Below the pieces are notes generated by a model. That model did no database searches, was not told the DNA's origin, and saw nothing but the letters and a program-made list of their open reading frames with translations. A stretch of 64,000 nt of DNA, from positions 2,666,001 to 2,730,000 of the forward strand of contig JAHQRK010000005.1 of assembly GCA_019828595.1 (NCBI GenBank), in the 5' to 3' direction. This DNA comes from Aphanomyces cochlioides. Taxonomy: Eukaryota > Oomycota > Saprolegniomycetes > Saprolegniales > Verrucalvaceae. Numbering within the stretch: the stretch's first letter is position 1; every line of letters starts with the position of its first letter. The position numbers were made by a program, and so were the translations under genes. Of this stretch, positions 39,924 to 52,447 are shown piece by piece.

Positions 39924-41009
39924 CTGTATTTGACGTCGCTAGGCTTTGGAACAGACCCGAAGGCCGAAGGAACGAGCGACGACGGCCATGAGATTCGCGT
40001 GAATAGCTCGATCGGTTTGCGATTCGTGGCGAAATAATGTCCTGAATTTGGCGAGACATTCACACTTCACGTAGGAGACGGACGCTACGTCGTAGCTGTG
40101 GCTAGAATGGCGAGGATATGAGAGGCCACATCGATCGTTATGTTCACCGTTGAAACAGCACGTTGAAGTCGTTGCTGGTCTGGTTGAAATCCTTGACGTG
40201 ACACCCAAGTCGGGAAGAAGCATCCATGCACCCAATGCGTTTTTCGCATGCTTTGTACCACAAGGGCCACACTTTCCGAGCGAAAGGGATCAACGATGGT
40301 TGAGCACATCCTCTACGCCCTACAAGATAGCAAATAAAAGATTATGCATCCTGAATGCTCATCCTTCTCTTCGCAGGTGTCAAAGCCACAGGGTGGAACC
40401 AAAACCGTCTGCTCCAGCGATCTTTTGACTGTCACACTCCGCGCGGTCAAGTGATTTGCTGTCCACAACATGGCGTCGATTCTATTGTAGACTGCATTGC
40501 GGTCGGACGATTTTGGAGCCAAATAAATCACAAGGACAAACAACAGCTAGCAACCATTCAAAAACACTGCCTGATCAAGTTTTGACAAGAGATTTGAGCA
40601 AATGCGTTTCCATGAAACAACTCCATGATTGGAATGTGAGTTGCCGGTGCTCCACTCGCTCTTAAGACCGTGGGCGAGTTCACTCCCGCTGTATGCCAAG
40701 CAAGCTGTCGTTGAGGTGAAATTCGCCATCCTCCTGTCCAGTTGAGAAGAAATCTTCTTCGACAGAGATCAAGCTGTTCTTTCAATGAAACACGCGCAGA
40801 CTCACTTCGCACTATCAAAGCGATGGACAGAACGTTAACGCGTACATCCGCGTGTTCTATTAACTTCTGAGCAAGGAGTCCGTTAGTTGACAAGTCTTCT
40901 TCAGCCTTCTGCTCTTTACCTCATGAAGTGCATGAAAGAAAACTGCAAATTGAAAAATGGTTATCCAAGATGGGCATATTCGTAACATGTACGCAAGATC
41001 CTCAAGAAG
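39924..41009. other. Decayed sequence, remnants of an unidentified minus-strand coding region
   Basis: Minus-strand frames at 40235-39939, 40309-40085, 40543-40313 and 40893-40558 look partly coding but are broken. Parts of 40160-40420 (GCTGGTCTGGTTGAAATC; TTTTTCGCATGCTTTGTA) recur in the same orientation at about 42725-42925, on the other side of the displaced GH3 fragment. No family recognised. Confidence 0.35.
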
Positions 41010-42711
41010 CGTTGAAGCCACAAGAAACCGCGATTGTCAACTTCACCTTGACGGCGGCGGACTGGTCTTACTACGCGCCACAAGTGGGCCAAGGCTTCAA
41101 GGCTGTGTCGGAACCTGGTGTGTTCCACGTCCAAATCAAGCACGACACGGATTGCGCCAAGGACAACAACTTGTGCCAAGACTTTATTGTGCTTCGTTTC
41201 AGGGACGTACTTGTGACTAACCTACAACAACCATTTAGAACCTCTTCTCTCTCGTGAGCGAAATCACCTTTTGCGAGATGAAGAGCAACACGGCTTCCTT
41301 GCCAGCGCGAGCGCCCGTGTTGGTGACAGGCACGGACACGGTGACATATCCCGACGACGTGACGTTCTCTTGGCTCAATGTGACTTTACCGTATTCAAAC
41401 GTGGTGTAGCTGAGACCAGAGCCAAACTTCCATTCCATTTCACATTCGGCAAATTCATCGCGGCAAGCTGTGTTGACGCGGTGGTAGTATGGCAAATGTG
41501 TGTTGCCGCTGTTCTTGGGGTAAGTGAGTGGCAACTTAGCCGAGGGGTTGACGAGGCCAGAAATCACATCAGCAAACGCTTCGCCACCTTGTTCGCATGG
41601 AAGGAAACTAGACATAGTTGCAGTTAGTCAACCGCTCACTTCTTGATAACGTACCTGAGAAGGACAGCGGCAGCATCTTTGGTGACACCGTTGAGGAGAC
41701 GAGTACGACCAGAGACAATGACCAAGATGACCTTGGTTGAGTTGAGCGCAGTGAGTTGGCGAACATATTCGAGTTGACCTTCCGCCAAGTCCAAGTTATC
41801 AATGTCACCAGTCTTTTCAGCATAGCCATGTTCACCGATGACCACGATCGTGTACTCGCTCTTGGCAGCCTTGGCCAACACCGTCGCGCGGTCTTCGACA
41901 GCTTTGCCATTGACATCGACGCCTGCGGCGAAGTCCACGTTGGCAAACGACTTGCTCAAGCCATCACGGATAGAAACGCCGTGCTTGAACATGCTCGAGT
42001 TGTCGGTGCCTTGCCAGAAAAGTGACCAACCACCGCACAAATACGCCTTGGAGTCAGCAAGAGGTCCTGTCAAGAAGATGGAGGCTTCGGCATCTTCGAT
42101 GGGCAAGACTTGCTTGGGCTTAGCGTCACCAGAGATAGTGACAGGCTCGTTCTTAAGGAGAATGATAGCTTCATCAGCCATGGCCTTGGCATCGCGTTGA
42201 TCTTCAGGGCTGCCAATTGGGGTTGGAGGCACGTACGCGGTCTTCGACTTGCTGAAGCGACCCAAGTCGTACTTCAATTGCAGGATGCGACGCACAGATT
42301 CGTCCAAGCGAGCTTTAGTCAAAAGTCCCTCGTTGACCAACTCCACAGTCGTCTTGATGGCGTTGGCATGTCCTTCTTTGCCCTTGACAAGGTCAGCCAG
42401 CACACCGAGATTGGCCCCATTTGCGTTGTCGAGAGTTTCAACTGTCATAATCATGTTCATGTCGAGGCTAGTTTGGTTGAAAACCATGTAGAGCGCGTCC
42501 TTTTCATCGTTGGCGATGTGGTGTTCGTCAATGAGGCGGTTGACTTCGTCAGCATCCGTGACCAAAAGACCATCAAAGCCCATATCGTTGCGGATCAAGT
42601 CCGACAACAACTTTTTGCTCGCAAGCACAGGTTCACCATTGACACTGGTGCATGTTTCCATGGCAGTCAAAACCTTGCCTTCCTTGACAGCGGCGAGGAA
42701 AGGAGGAGCGT
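41010..42711 (-). pseudogene. Rearranged partial copy of GH3-2
   Basis: 41267-42711 matches GH3-2 at 32222-33666 (constant offset 9045) essentially base for base, covering the 3' part of exon 4, the 47-nt intron and exon 5. The one difference noticed is at 42651 (C for T; Tyr to Cys in TAMETCTSVNGEP). The copy stops abruptly inside exon 4, so the N-terminal half and start are missing. The exon-5/6 intron (about 41222-41266) is unlike GH3-2's. About 176 bp of exon 6 (41010-41185) is inverted relative to the rest, after which about 30 bp of exon 6 (41188-41217) resumes in the original direction. It cannot encode a GH3 enzyme. Confidence 0.85.
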
Positions 42712-43085
42712 TAGCATGTTTACAGTGAAGTCGACGCTGGTCTGGTTGAAATCGTTTTCGACGAAATATCTGTGCACCCTGGTGTTTTTCGTATGCTTTG
42801 TATACCTTGGCTGCCTAACTCCTGTATGTTCCGTGTTAGTCGCTAGGAATTGCGTGATCCACGATGCGCGCCCGTATCTTCCGTCACTACTGTCCAAGCC
42901 GCAGGTTGGAACAAAAACTACACCATCTTCACTTAGTATCTGGAAGATCACGCCACTAGCCACCAAGTGTTTTGATCTCCGCGCCGTGGTCAGACAAAGA
43001 GGGTGCTCAAGACATTGTTGTCACCATGAATTTAATGACCGGGTTAACCCAACGACGGCTACCAACCATGCAAAATTGTACTCAA
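42712..43085. other. Relic related to 40160-40420
   Basis: Begins exactly where the GH3-2 copy ends. 42725-42810 and 42888-42910 resemble 40160-40260 and 40376-40400 on the same strand. A broken minus-strand frame (42966-42667) spans the junction. No gene. Confidence 0.4.
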
Positions 43086-45785
43086 TCAAGCCACCACGCG
43101 GAAAGATTTGCACAAGTGTGTTACCTTGGAGCAATCCGTGTCGTGTTTGATTTGGACATGGAAGACACCAGGATCCACGACAGTCTTGAATCCTTGGCCG
43201 ATTTGAGGCTCGTAGTACGACCAGTCTGCTGCCGTCAATGTGAAATTCATGACTGTCGTTTGCTGTGGTTGCAGCGAAATTTTTTGGAACTTCTTGAGGA
43301 GCTTCGTCTCGGGGACATACTTGTGACGCACCTAAACGCTCTTTAGCACCTGTGGTTACGTTGGGGATTACCTTTTGCGAGATAAAGAGCAATACGGTTT
43401 CCTTGCCAGCACGAGCGCCCGTGTTGGTCACCGGCACCGACACAGTCAAAGTGCCCGAGGCCGACACATTGTGCTGACTCAAAGTGATTTTGCCGTACTT
43501 GAATGACGTGTAGCTCAATCCAGAGCCAAACGTCCATTCCATTTCGCACTCTGCAAATTCATCGCGACACTCCGTGTTGATGCGGTGGAAGTACGGCAAG
43601 TGGACGTTGCCGCTGTTCTTTGGGTATGTAATTGGCAGCTTGGCCGACGGGTTGACACGGCCCGTGAGAATGTCCGCGAAGGCTTCACCGCCTTGTTCGC
43701 ATGGCAAAAAGCTAATTGAACACATCAGAGCTGCCGCAATGTAGAGTCAAATACCTCAGGAGGACAGCAGCAGCGTCGTTGGTGATTCCGTTGAGCAATC
43801 GTGGACGTCCCTCGACGACAATGACGATAACGTTGGTCGTATTGATGGCAGTCAACTGACGAACGTATTCGAGCTGACCTTCAGGCAATGCCAAGTTGTC
43901 AATGTCTCCCGTCTTTTCAGCGTAAGGAGCTTCGCCGATTACCACAATCGTGTACGAGCTCGTCGCAGCTTTGGCCAATAATTCCGTGCGCTTTTCGACT
44001 GCTCTACCGTTGGTATCGACGCCTTCAGCGTATTGCAAGTTGGCAAACGAACGATTCAACCCCTCGCGGATTGAAATCCCGTGTGAAATTTGACTCGAAT
44101 TCCTTGTGCCTTGCCAAACGATTGTCCACCCACCGCACAAGAAAGCTTTCGAGTCGGCTAGCGGTCCCGTCAAGAAGACAGTCGCATGAGGATCTTCAAT
44201 AGGCAACACGTGTTTTGGATTGACAGCGTCGACGGGAGTCTTGGGACCGTTCTTGAGAAGGATAATGGCTTCGTCAGCCATGGCTTTGGCTTCCCTTTGA
44301 TCTTCGATGCTGCCGACGGCCGTTGGTGGGACGAAAGGCGTCTGGGACTTGTTGAAAAGGCCCAAGTCGTACTTCAAACGGAGGATGCGGCGAACGGATT
44401 CATCCAGACGGGCTTCAGTGAGTTCTCCACGAGCCACGAGGCGTTCAGTGATTCGGTCTTGAATGCCTTTGTACGGCACCATGTTCATGTCGAGACTTGT
44501 GTGGTTGAAAACCATGTAGATGGCATCCTTGTCGTTCGTCGCAACATGGTGCTCAGCCACCAAGCGATGGAATTCATCATCATCGGAGACCAAGAGTCCA
44601 TCGAAACCCATGTCATGACGAAGCAAGTCATCCAACAATTTATGGCTCGCAAGCACAGGCTCGCCATTGACACTTGTGTAGGTTTCCATGGCAGTTTTGA
44701 CTTGTCCTTCCTTCACAGCCGCAAGAAACGACGGCGAGAAGTAGTTGAGCAGTTCAAAGTCACTCACGACACTGTCCGTACGATCATTGCCCGAAGTTGG
44801 ATTGGAATATGCGATGAAATGCTTCATGGACGCCTACGCCGCTCCATTAGCGTCATAACACAACAGCCACAAGACATACCGCAGCGCGTTTGTTGGCTTG
44901 AATACCACGAATGGCAGCGACACCCAGCTGGGTGACAAGGTATGGGTCTTCACCAAAAGTTTCATAGTTCTACAAACTGTAAGATGGAGTCCTGGGAGTA
45001 TTTGAGGGCTTACTCGAGCCCACTTGGGGTGCATGGCAATGCCAATGATGGGACTAAAGATCCACGCAAGGCCAGCCGCGAGACTATCCTTGGCTTCAAT
45101 TTCGCCCATGCGGTAGACCAAGTCAGGATTAAACGACGAGGCACAAGCGAGCGGCTGGGGAAACAAAGTGGCTCCACGGACGTAGTTGGCACCGTGGACT
45201 GTGTCGATCCCGTAGATCATTGGGACCGCGTTTTCTTTGGCGTAGATTGCGTTGATCTCGTCAATGACGTTCTTCCACTCGCTGGCGGTCCAAAGCGCGT
45301 GCGACGATGATCGATCAAATGGTGAGTTGAAATAGGATCCAATGCCGAGCTTGGCGAAGCGCCGCACAACAGGCTTGTTGAGCGCAATGTGGGGATTGCG
45401 GCTACCCCGAAGAATGGTCCCGACATCGACTTGGAGCATCTGACCCACTTTTTGAGCCACCGTCTAGCTCATACATCAGACTACGGTTGACAAAGCTTGG
45501 GCTTACCAAGTTGGCTAATATTGCTTCCACTGCTTTGTCCGCGCTTGGATCTTGCAACTGGACTTGTGGCTGAGCTTGCGTTTGCGTTTGAACTTGCGGC
45601 ACAGCTTGGAAATTTTCAGCAGGTATCTGGAGAAGAACAGATCTATCATCTTGGGTGAAAAACGAGTTTCCAGTGTACAAGGCGCAGAGCCCGAGAAAGA
45701 TTGCGCCAACACCAACAGGCAGGTATCGTAGCCTTGATGGGGCGGTCCCTGGCGTCGGTGGGTCGATAGGCTTGTAGCCGCTCAT
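43086..45785 (-). CDS. GH3 beta-glucosidase-like, cluster member 3 (membrane-anchored)
   Basis: Six exons: 45785-45507, 45463-45014, 44969-44880, 44833-43755, 43711-43372, 43331-43086; introns 43, 44, 46, 43 and 40 nt; 2484 nt, 827 aa. It starts MSGYKPIDPPTPGTAPSRLR, followed by a TM (YLPVGVGAIFLGLCALYTG), then a Gln/Val-rich linker (VPQVQTQTQAQPQVQLQ) seen only in this member. Catalytic landmarks: MIYGIDTVHGANYVRGATLF, KHFIAYSNP, nucleophile D357 in FDGLLVSDDDEFHRL; C-terminal GH3 domain and Fn3-like domain intact. An upstream in-frame ATG at 45806 adds only MISSTCS. Predicted type II membrane or shed glucosidase. Confidence 0.92.
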
Positions 45786-47628
45786 ACTGCACGTTGAGCT
45801 GATCAATTGGAAGTGAAAGGATCGTCGTGGATGTTTGAACTTTGCAATGTCAACAAATTACCGAGATGTCGATTTCACTTGATTAAAGTATAGGTTCGAC
45901 TAAAAGTCAGGTACTCAATTTGAAATTAAAAAGTACAAAGTACCTAATTTTGAGTATGAATTTGATAAATTAAGTACTTATTCGGCCTTGAAAAACTTCG
46001 ATATGAGTGGCCATCATTCGCCGCCTTTCGCACTTAAGTCGAACCTCAAACAATCCACATTGAAGTTTCCCCGTTGGAAATCCATGGATCCAACAAAGTT
46101 TCAGTCAGTAGAGGCTTTCTATGCATGGTATCCTAGGTCAATTGCGCTATCATAGGCGTCGGTAATGGGTTGCTAAAAACTCTTCACTTGATATTGGTCG
46201 AATAGATGGTTGGGATGCATGGTTTCGCTGACGAATCTAGGTCCAACCGCCTGTCTCCAACATTTGGTTCACCCCCTGGTGTCGCGAATTGCACTTCCTG
46301 GGCCGCAGTTTGCGGAAAGATAAATGCATAATGTGGGGCTCTAGGTGATTCGTACTGTACGAAGTACCATGGATCACAGCTGCACACTTTCTAAATCACC
46401 TCCCAGAAAAAAGTGATCGTGGCGATGTTGTTCGAAGCTTCGAACAAGAATGAATACACATCTTTACTCGGATTGCGGTTGAATACAACTTTGTTGTCGT
46501 GGTGTAAATTCTTTGATGGACGTACCTAGCTTTACTCATTGCGAATGCTTGAAAGTCACAGTGCATTCAGAATAGCCACACTCGACTTGCTCCATGGAAT
46601 ATGAAAAGACACGAATGGATTCGTGTCTCCTGCTGATTTGTTTCCTCAATCGGAACGACTTGGAGCAATCGAACGCCAGAGCTACTTTGTGCCTCCCAAT
46701 ACCGGTAGATAAATCTATGGGTGCAAACAAGTTTCAACCTTGTGCCGACGACGACTGCCAGGAAGGCCAAAGGAGAGTCGACAAAAGAACTCAATGGACA
46801 CCAAAATGCCAATATTCAAAATTGAGTTTGTGCCAAGGAGAATGCATCGTGAAACGTTGCCACCCTCGTGTGGATGGATGGTGCTTCATGGATATCTTTG
46901 ACGTTCTAGCGATGTGCAGCAACGCAATTTCATTGCCATGAAGGGCTGGCTACCTTTGCTAAGGAATATCCAAATATCATTCATTGTCGCCACCCAAGAA
47001 CTTTCGCGATTGAGACTGCCCCCACCATATCCACATTGGCATTCAGGTACATCAGCTATGATAACGCTATTGAAGTTTGGATTTCCGCCGCCAATATGTA
47101 CCAGTACAGGCTATGTACTGAGTACTTGGACTTATCGAATCGAACTGAGAATAGATGGTGGCGACAAGAAGGTCGTGACAAGCCGATCATCTTTGTCGCC
47201 TCGTGGAGCATACTCACTGCCAGGGTTGACCTGGTTCATGAATACATCATGCTCCCACCAAAGCGAATGTTCCTGTAACAACTGGTCAAGCTAACTGGGT
47301 GGAACCGCTCAGCAGGTTGAATGATCATTGCCAAGACTAGGCAAATTGGCTCTATGATGACACCACCATTGAATCGGCCCAATTCATGAGGCGATACTGG
47401 TGCTCAACATTGAAGGCAACAAGGGGGGTGATCTGGTTGCAGCCCAAAAGTGCTTTACTTGCGAGATCAGTGCCAATAGCAGTTCGAGTTGATTGCGATT
47501 GTTTTAGCAATGAAACAACCATACACCATCAAAGAGAAGAGTTCATCGAAGAAGCTAGAATGCATCAAGCATATTTTGCCCCAGGAAAACATTCGTTTAG
47601 TTCTTAGGGCCAACAAACTCAAGCTACA
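45786..47628. other. Intergenic, no gene seen; short palindrome
   Basis: About 1.84 kb between GH3-3 and GH3-4. Broken frames only (e.g. 46594-46941 plus, 46812-46567 minus). 46607-46628 is an inverted repeat (AGACACGAAT-gg-ATTCGTGTCT). 45890-45975 is AT-rich with repeated AGTAC motifs. 47040-47610 looks like decayed coding sequence without recognisable domains. Confidence 0.45.
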
Positions 47629-50268
47629 TTAAGCTTCGACATGGAACGTCTTGCACAAGTGAATATTCTCGTTGCAATCCGTGTCATGCTTTATTTGGAT
47701 GTGGAACGCACCAGGCTCCGAGATCGTCTTGAAACCCTTACCGATTTGAGGTTCATAGTACGACCAGTCGCTCGTAGACAACGTGAAGTTGACAATGGTC
47801 GTCTCGTTGGGCTTGAGCGACACTTTGTGGAACTTCTTGAGCAACTTGGTTTCGGGCACATAGTTGTGGCGAATCTACAGCATGTCTTAAGGATTGCCCA
47901 GTCAAGAGCATGTCAAACCTTTTGCGAGAGGAAGAGCAAGACAGATTCTTTACCAGCACGGGTGCCAGTGTTCTTCACAGGCACAGACACAGTGATCGAG
48001 CCAGTCGAAGGAACCTTGTGTTGGCTCAACGTGACATGGCCGTATTCAAACGTTGTGTAACTCAAACCAGAGCCAAACGTCCATTCCATGTCGCAGTCAA
48101 CGAATTCGTCACGGCATTCCGTGTTGACACGGTGGAAGTATGGCAAGTGAACGTTGCCACTGTCCTTGGGGTACGTGATAGGCAATTTGGCCGAAGGGTT
48201 GACACGGCCAGTGATAATATCAGCAAAGGCTTGACCCCCTTGTTCGCAAGGCAAGAAACTAGGGATAAATGATAAAACTGCAAGGGCAAGGCAGCTTACC
48301 TCACGAGAACAGCAGCAGCGTCTTTTGTAACGCCATTAAGCAAACGAGGACGTCCTTCGACAACCGCGAGGATAACCTTGGTAGTGTTGAGGGCCGTCAA
48401 TTGGCGAACGTATTCGAGCTGACCTTGTGGCAACTCCAAGTTGTCAATGTCGCCAGTCTTTTCGGCGTACGAATGTTCCCCGATGACGACAATCGTGTAG
48501 GCGCTCTTCGCAGCCTTGGCAAGAACTTCCGAGCGGTTTTCAACTTCCTTTCCTTCGACATCGACACCAGTGGCAAATTGCAACTTGCTGAAGGACTTGC
48601 TCAAGCCTTGGCGAATGGTAATACCGTTGGCAATTTCACTGTCTTTGTAAGTGCCTTGCCACACAGTCGACCAACCGCCACACAAGAAAGCCTTGGAGTC
48701 GGCAAGAGGTCCCGTCAAGAAGACGCTGGCATTGGGATCTTCGATGGGCAAGACCTTCTTGGAGTGATCCACTGGCTCATTCTTCAAAAGAATAATAGCT
48801 TCGTCGGCCATAGCCTTGGCATCGCGTTGATCTTCAGCACTGCCGACAGCAGTCGGAGGAACGTACGCGGTTTGGTTTTTGTCGAGAACGCCCAAGTCAT
48901 ACTTCAAACGGAGTATGCGGCGGACGGATTCATCCAAGCGGGTTTCAGTTAGCAAGCCCTTAGCCACCAGTTGTTCCGTGAGGCGGTGGGCCTTGTATGG
49001 CTTCACGGACACCATGTTCATGTCCATGCTCGTGTGGTTGAAAACTTGGTAGATGGCATCCTTGTCGTTGTTTGCAGCATGGTGTTCAGAGATTAATCGA
49101 TGGAATTCATCGTCATCAGACACCAAGAGGCCTTCAAAGCCCATGTCGTGACGGAGCAAATCAGTCAACAACTTGTGGCTTGCAACAACAGGTTCGCCAT
49201 TCACACTGACATAGGTTTCCATGGCAGTCTTAACATTTCCTTCCTTCACTGCAGCAATGAACGGAGGCGAGTAATAGTTGGCAAGTTCAAAGTCGGGCAC
49301 GACACTGTCCGTGCGATCATTGCCGTTGATGGGATTGGAGTACGCAATGAAATGCTTCATGCACGCCTACAAACCTGGTCATCAAGAATTCAATTTTCAA
49401 CAGCCATACCGCAGTACGATTTTTGGCTTGCATGCCGCGAATGACAGATGTTCCCATCCTCGACACAAGGTAAGGATCTTCGCCAAAGGTTTCGTAGTTC
49501 TAGACATCATTAGGTGAAATTAAGATAGCAAACCACTTACGCGAGCCCACTTGGGGTGCATGGCAATACCCAAAATGGGACTAAAGAGCCATTGGAGACC
49601 AGCAGCAAGACTGTCCTTGGCTTCGATTTCACCCATGCGGTACGCCAAATCCAAGTTGAAAGATGAGGCACCAGCAAGAGGTTGAGGGAACATGGCAGCA
49701 CCACGAATGTAATTGGCGCCGTGGGTCATATCAATGCCGTAGATCATCGGGACTGCATTTTCTTCGGCATAAATGCGGTTGATTTCATCCATGATATGCT
49801 TCCACTCCTTGACATTCCACTCAAGGTTAGCATTCGATCGATCGAACGCCGTGTTGAAATACGAGCCAATGCCAAGCTTAGCATAGTGCCTGACCATGGC
49901 TTTGTTGAGCGCAGTGTGGGCATTACGGCCGTGGAGAACCGTGTTCAAGTCCACTTGCATCATTTGACCAATCTTTTGCGAGATCGTCTACAACGTCCAC
50001 GATGTCAATCACGATTCAACGAGCAAAACGTTACCAAGTTGGCCAAAATAGCTTCGACAGGGTCTGCCTTGGGAGCCGTGGGAATTGGTACGGTTTGCAA
50101 GTTGGCCACAGGCAGCGTTGGCACCGAGGTAAGATCACCTTCGCGGACCAACGAGTGCGTCGAGTACAAAGCACACAAGCCAAATGCAGCCGCTGCCGCA
50201 TAAATAGGTACGCGCGAGCGACTGTTCGATGCAGACTCGGCAGGACCGATCGGTTGGTATCCACTCAT
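47629..50268 (-). CDS. GH3 beta-glucosidase-like, cluster member 4 (membrane-anchored)
   Basis: Six exons: 50268-50035, 49987-49541, 49499-49410, 49366-48300, 48258-47919, 47874-47629; introns 47, 41, 43, 41 and 44 nt; 2424 nt, 807 aa. It starts MSGYQPIGPAESASNSRSRV, then a TM (PIYAAAAAFGLCALYSTHSL). Landmarks: MIYGIDMTHGANYIRGAAMF, KHFIAYSNP, nucleophile D341 in FEGLLVSDDDEFHRL, C-terminal GH3 and Fn3-like domains. The shortest of the three MSGY members, missing about four residues in the KNEPVDHSKKVLPIED region. Closest by eye to member 3. Confidence 0.92.
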
Positions 50269-52289
50269 GACCGGCGTCGACAAAAGCGCAATGGCTTGCT
50301 CTCATGTCTGTCATCGCCTCAGTGATAGTTACAGCCATCTCAGTCATTTATATTCACAAAAAATATTCAAAATAAACCAATCAATTAAAAAAATATAATT
50401 TTAATATGAATTTTTTCTTGGAATAATCAACATATTTGCTTACTTGATGATTCTTACATCTGTTATTACTGAGTGCACTTATGCTCCAGAAAAGTTGCAC
50501 GAATGTCGACACCAAGCGCACTCTAAGGTCTCGGCGTCATCGTGAGTCGGAAACAAGTTTGCAAAGACTTGGACATCTATCATCGTCTATTGATAACATC
50601 AATGGAGAGATATACCAACGTTGTTAATGAACGTGCAATGTTTATTTGATGGTTGGAATCACAGCATGGGAAGAGCGGTTATTTTGGAACAATGGGCTTT
50701 GTCGTTGGATGATTGTACATTGAAGTTGCGGTGGCGGCCAAGCAGCAATCTTGGTGTCAATTCCACGTTTACATATTCAAAGATACGAATATTCCAAGTT
50801 GTTCAGTAATTCGACTTGAAAGACCTGTCACCAACGCAAACAGTCGAGACAGCGTCATAGTTTGATGTCTTGCTGCTGTTTCCGTCTACGAGTTAGAGAG
50901 GATTTCCAGAGTTGATGGACTTGATTTGTAGGAGCTAATACGCTATTGACGTGTAAAGGTCTCCAGTCAATGGAGTCCGTCGCAACGCGTTGCGGATACG
51001 CGAAGTCAGCACGTGAGTCATGGTGTGACTTGTTTTGATTAGATGCCGAGATGAAAGCGGGCAATCACTTGCCAGGCGGGCAATCATTGTAATGTGTGAT
51101 CACGCTTCTTGAAACGTTGCTGGTCGAAAATCATGTCGACAAATGTGCAGTGAACGGGTCATCTTTGGCGGGACAGTTCAGTACACTGTACTTTGGGAAG
51201 CAGGTTGTGGATGTTTCCGAGGTGGAACATGCTCTGCAAAGAACGCGAGATTGATATCAATAGGGCCTCGACAGCACCGAGATGTGATTAGATGCCAAAG
51301 AGACCTCTCTGATTGTTGGGAGGAATCCACGCAAAAAGTTGCTGGTCGTTGTTGTCACCCAGCTTTTTGAAAACTGTCTCCTGTTTTTGACTCGGCAACC
51401 AAACGCATTGAAATCTGACAAATCTCCCTCAGAGCTTGACAGACAACAAGACTGCCCTTCTCATGATGGTCAAAATCCACACCTAACCTAGGAAGACGGC
51501 ATGTCTTAACAGCAAATTCACCAAGGCACTCTAGCTCCTTGCTTGCCTGACAACGATAAAAGCTATGGTTGAAATCCACCGCTGTGAGCTTAGAGCGTCA
51601 AGTCTGACACATTGACACGTCTTGTGCGTTCAGCACTTGTTTGAATTCTCATGGTGCTTCGAAATGAAAACTCAAAATGATGTCGAGTGCTTGTGCTTCC
51701 ATTGTGATCTTGAGGGATCGACTTCGAAGGAATGACTACGTAGCTCAAGCATACCAAAGTTGTCGTGGACACTACCTCGCCGAGCGAGTACGATAGCTCC
51801 GTTGTGCCACGGAAATGATTTCAAAGACGGAGGTGATAGTTATCACCAGTTCATGGTATTCAGGACCATGCATGAGTGGTAGAAGAGAAGGTTCCTGGAA
51901 CAAAGCACCAAAATCCAACTTGGTTTTCTTCATGGTCAATCGTTAAGGAGATTGACGTGAGGCTGATGCGACCGGTGTGATAGTATGACAGATGAGTGAC
52001 TGATTGATGATACTAAACACTCTCGCGGGGGCGGTCCACGTTGAATCGCCATAGCGGTTTCCATACTTTGGTCCAAACCAGTATGGACTTCTCTGTGTGC
52101 TCCTGTCGGTGATAGCAGAATAAGCACAATGAAAACTGAAAAAACAGTCTGTGCCCCAGATAAACTCATGCATTAGTCTCCTTAAAACAGCTAACGACTT
52201 CGAGCAACTTTCACAGAAGCCTCGACGCGGAAAGGCTTCACAAGTGAGCAATCGGGATTGCAGTCTTGGCCTATTTCCCATCGGACATT
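50269..52289. other. Intergenic, no gene seen
   Basis: About 2 kb upstream of GH3-4. AT-rich at 50340-50460. Short frames (50621-50809, 51143-51370, 51579-51355, 52299-51943) show no domains or coding character. Looks like old degraded sequence. Confidence 0.45.
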
Positions 52290-52447
52290 GAAGGCACAAA
52301 GCCTCGAGAAAGTCTTGAATTCCTCGCTGATGTGAGGTCCACAGTTTCGCCAGTCGCTCGTGAATTAAGTGAACTTGATAGTCGTCCCTTTGGCTTTAGC
52401 GACAATTTCTGGAGCAACTTGTGTTCGGGCGTGAAGTTGAGGCGAAC
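52290..52447 (-). pseudogene. Decayed last exon of a GH3 gene
   Basis: Minus-strand reading VRLNFTPEHKLLQKLSLKPK parallels VRHKYVPETKLLKKFQKISLKP at the start of exon 6 in the cluster genes. It begins right after an AG acceptor-like site followed by GTTCGCC, as in GH3-1 and GH3-2. Beyond this the DNA still resembles exon 6 of GH3-4 (ACGAGCGACTGG) but has lost codons and frame. The rest of the gene is absent. Confidence 0.65.

Noticed and set aside
46594..46941. 115-codon plus-strand frame with many Cys between GH3-3 and GH3-4
   Set aside because: No signal peptide or known Cys pattern, AT-rich third positions; surrounding frames equally long on the other strand.
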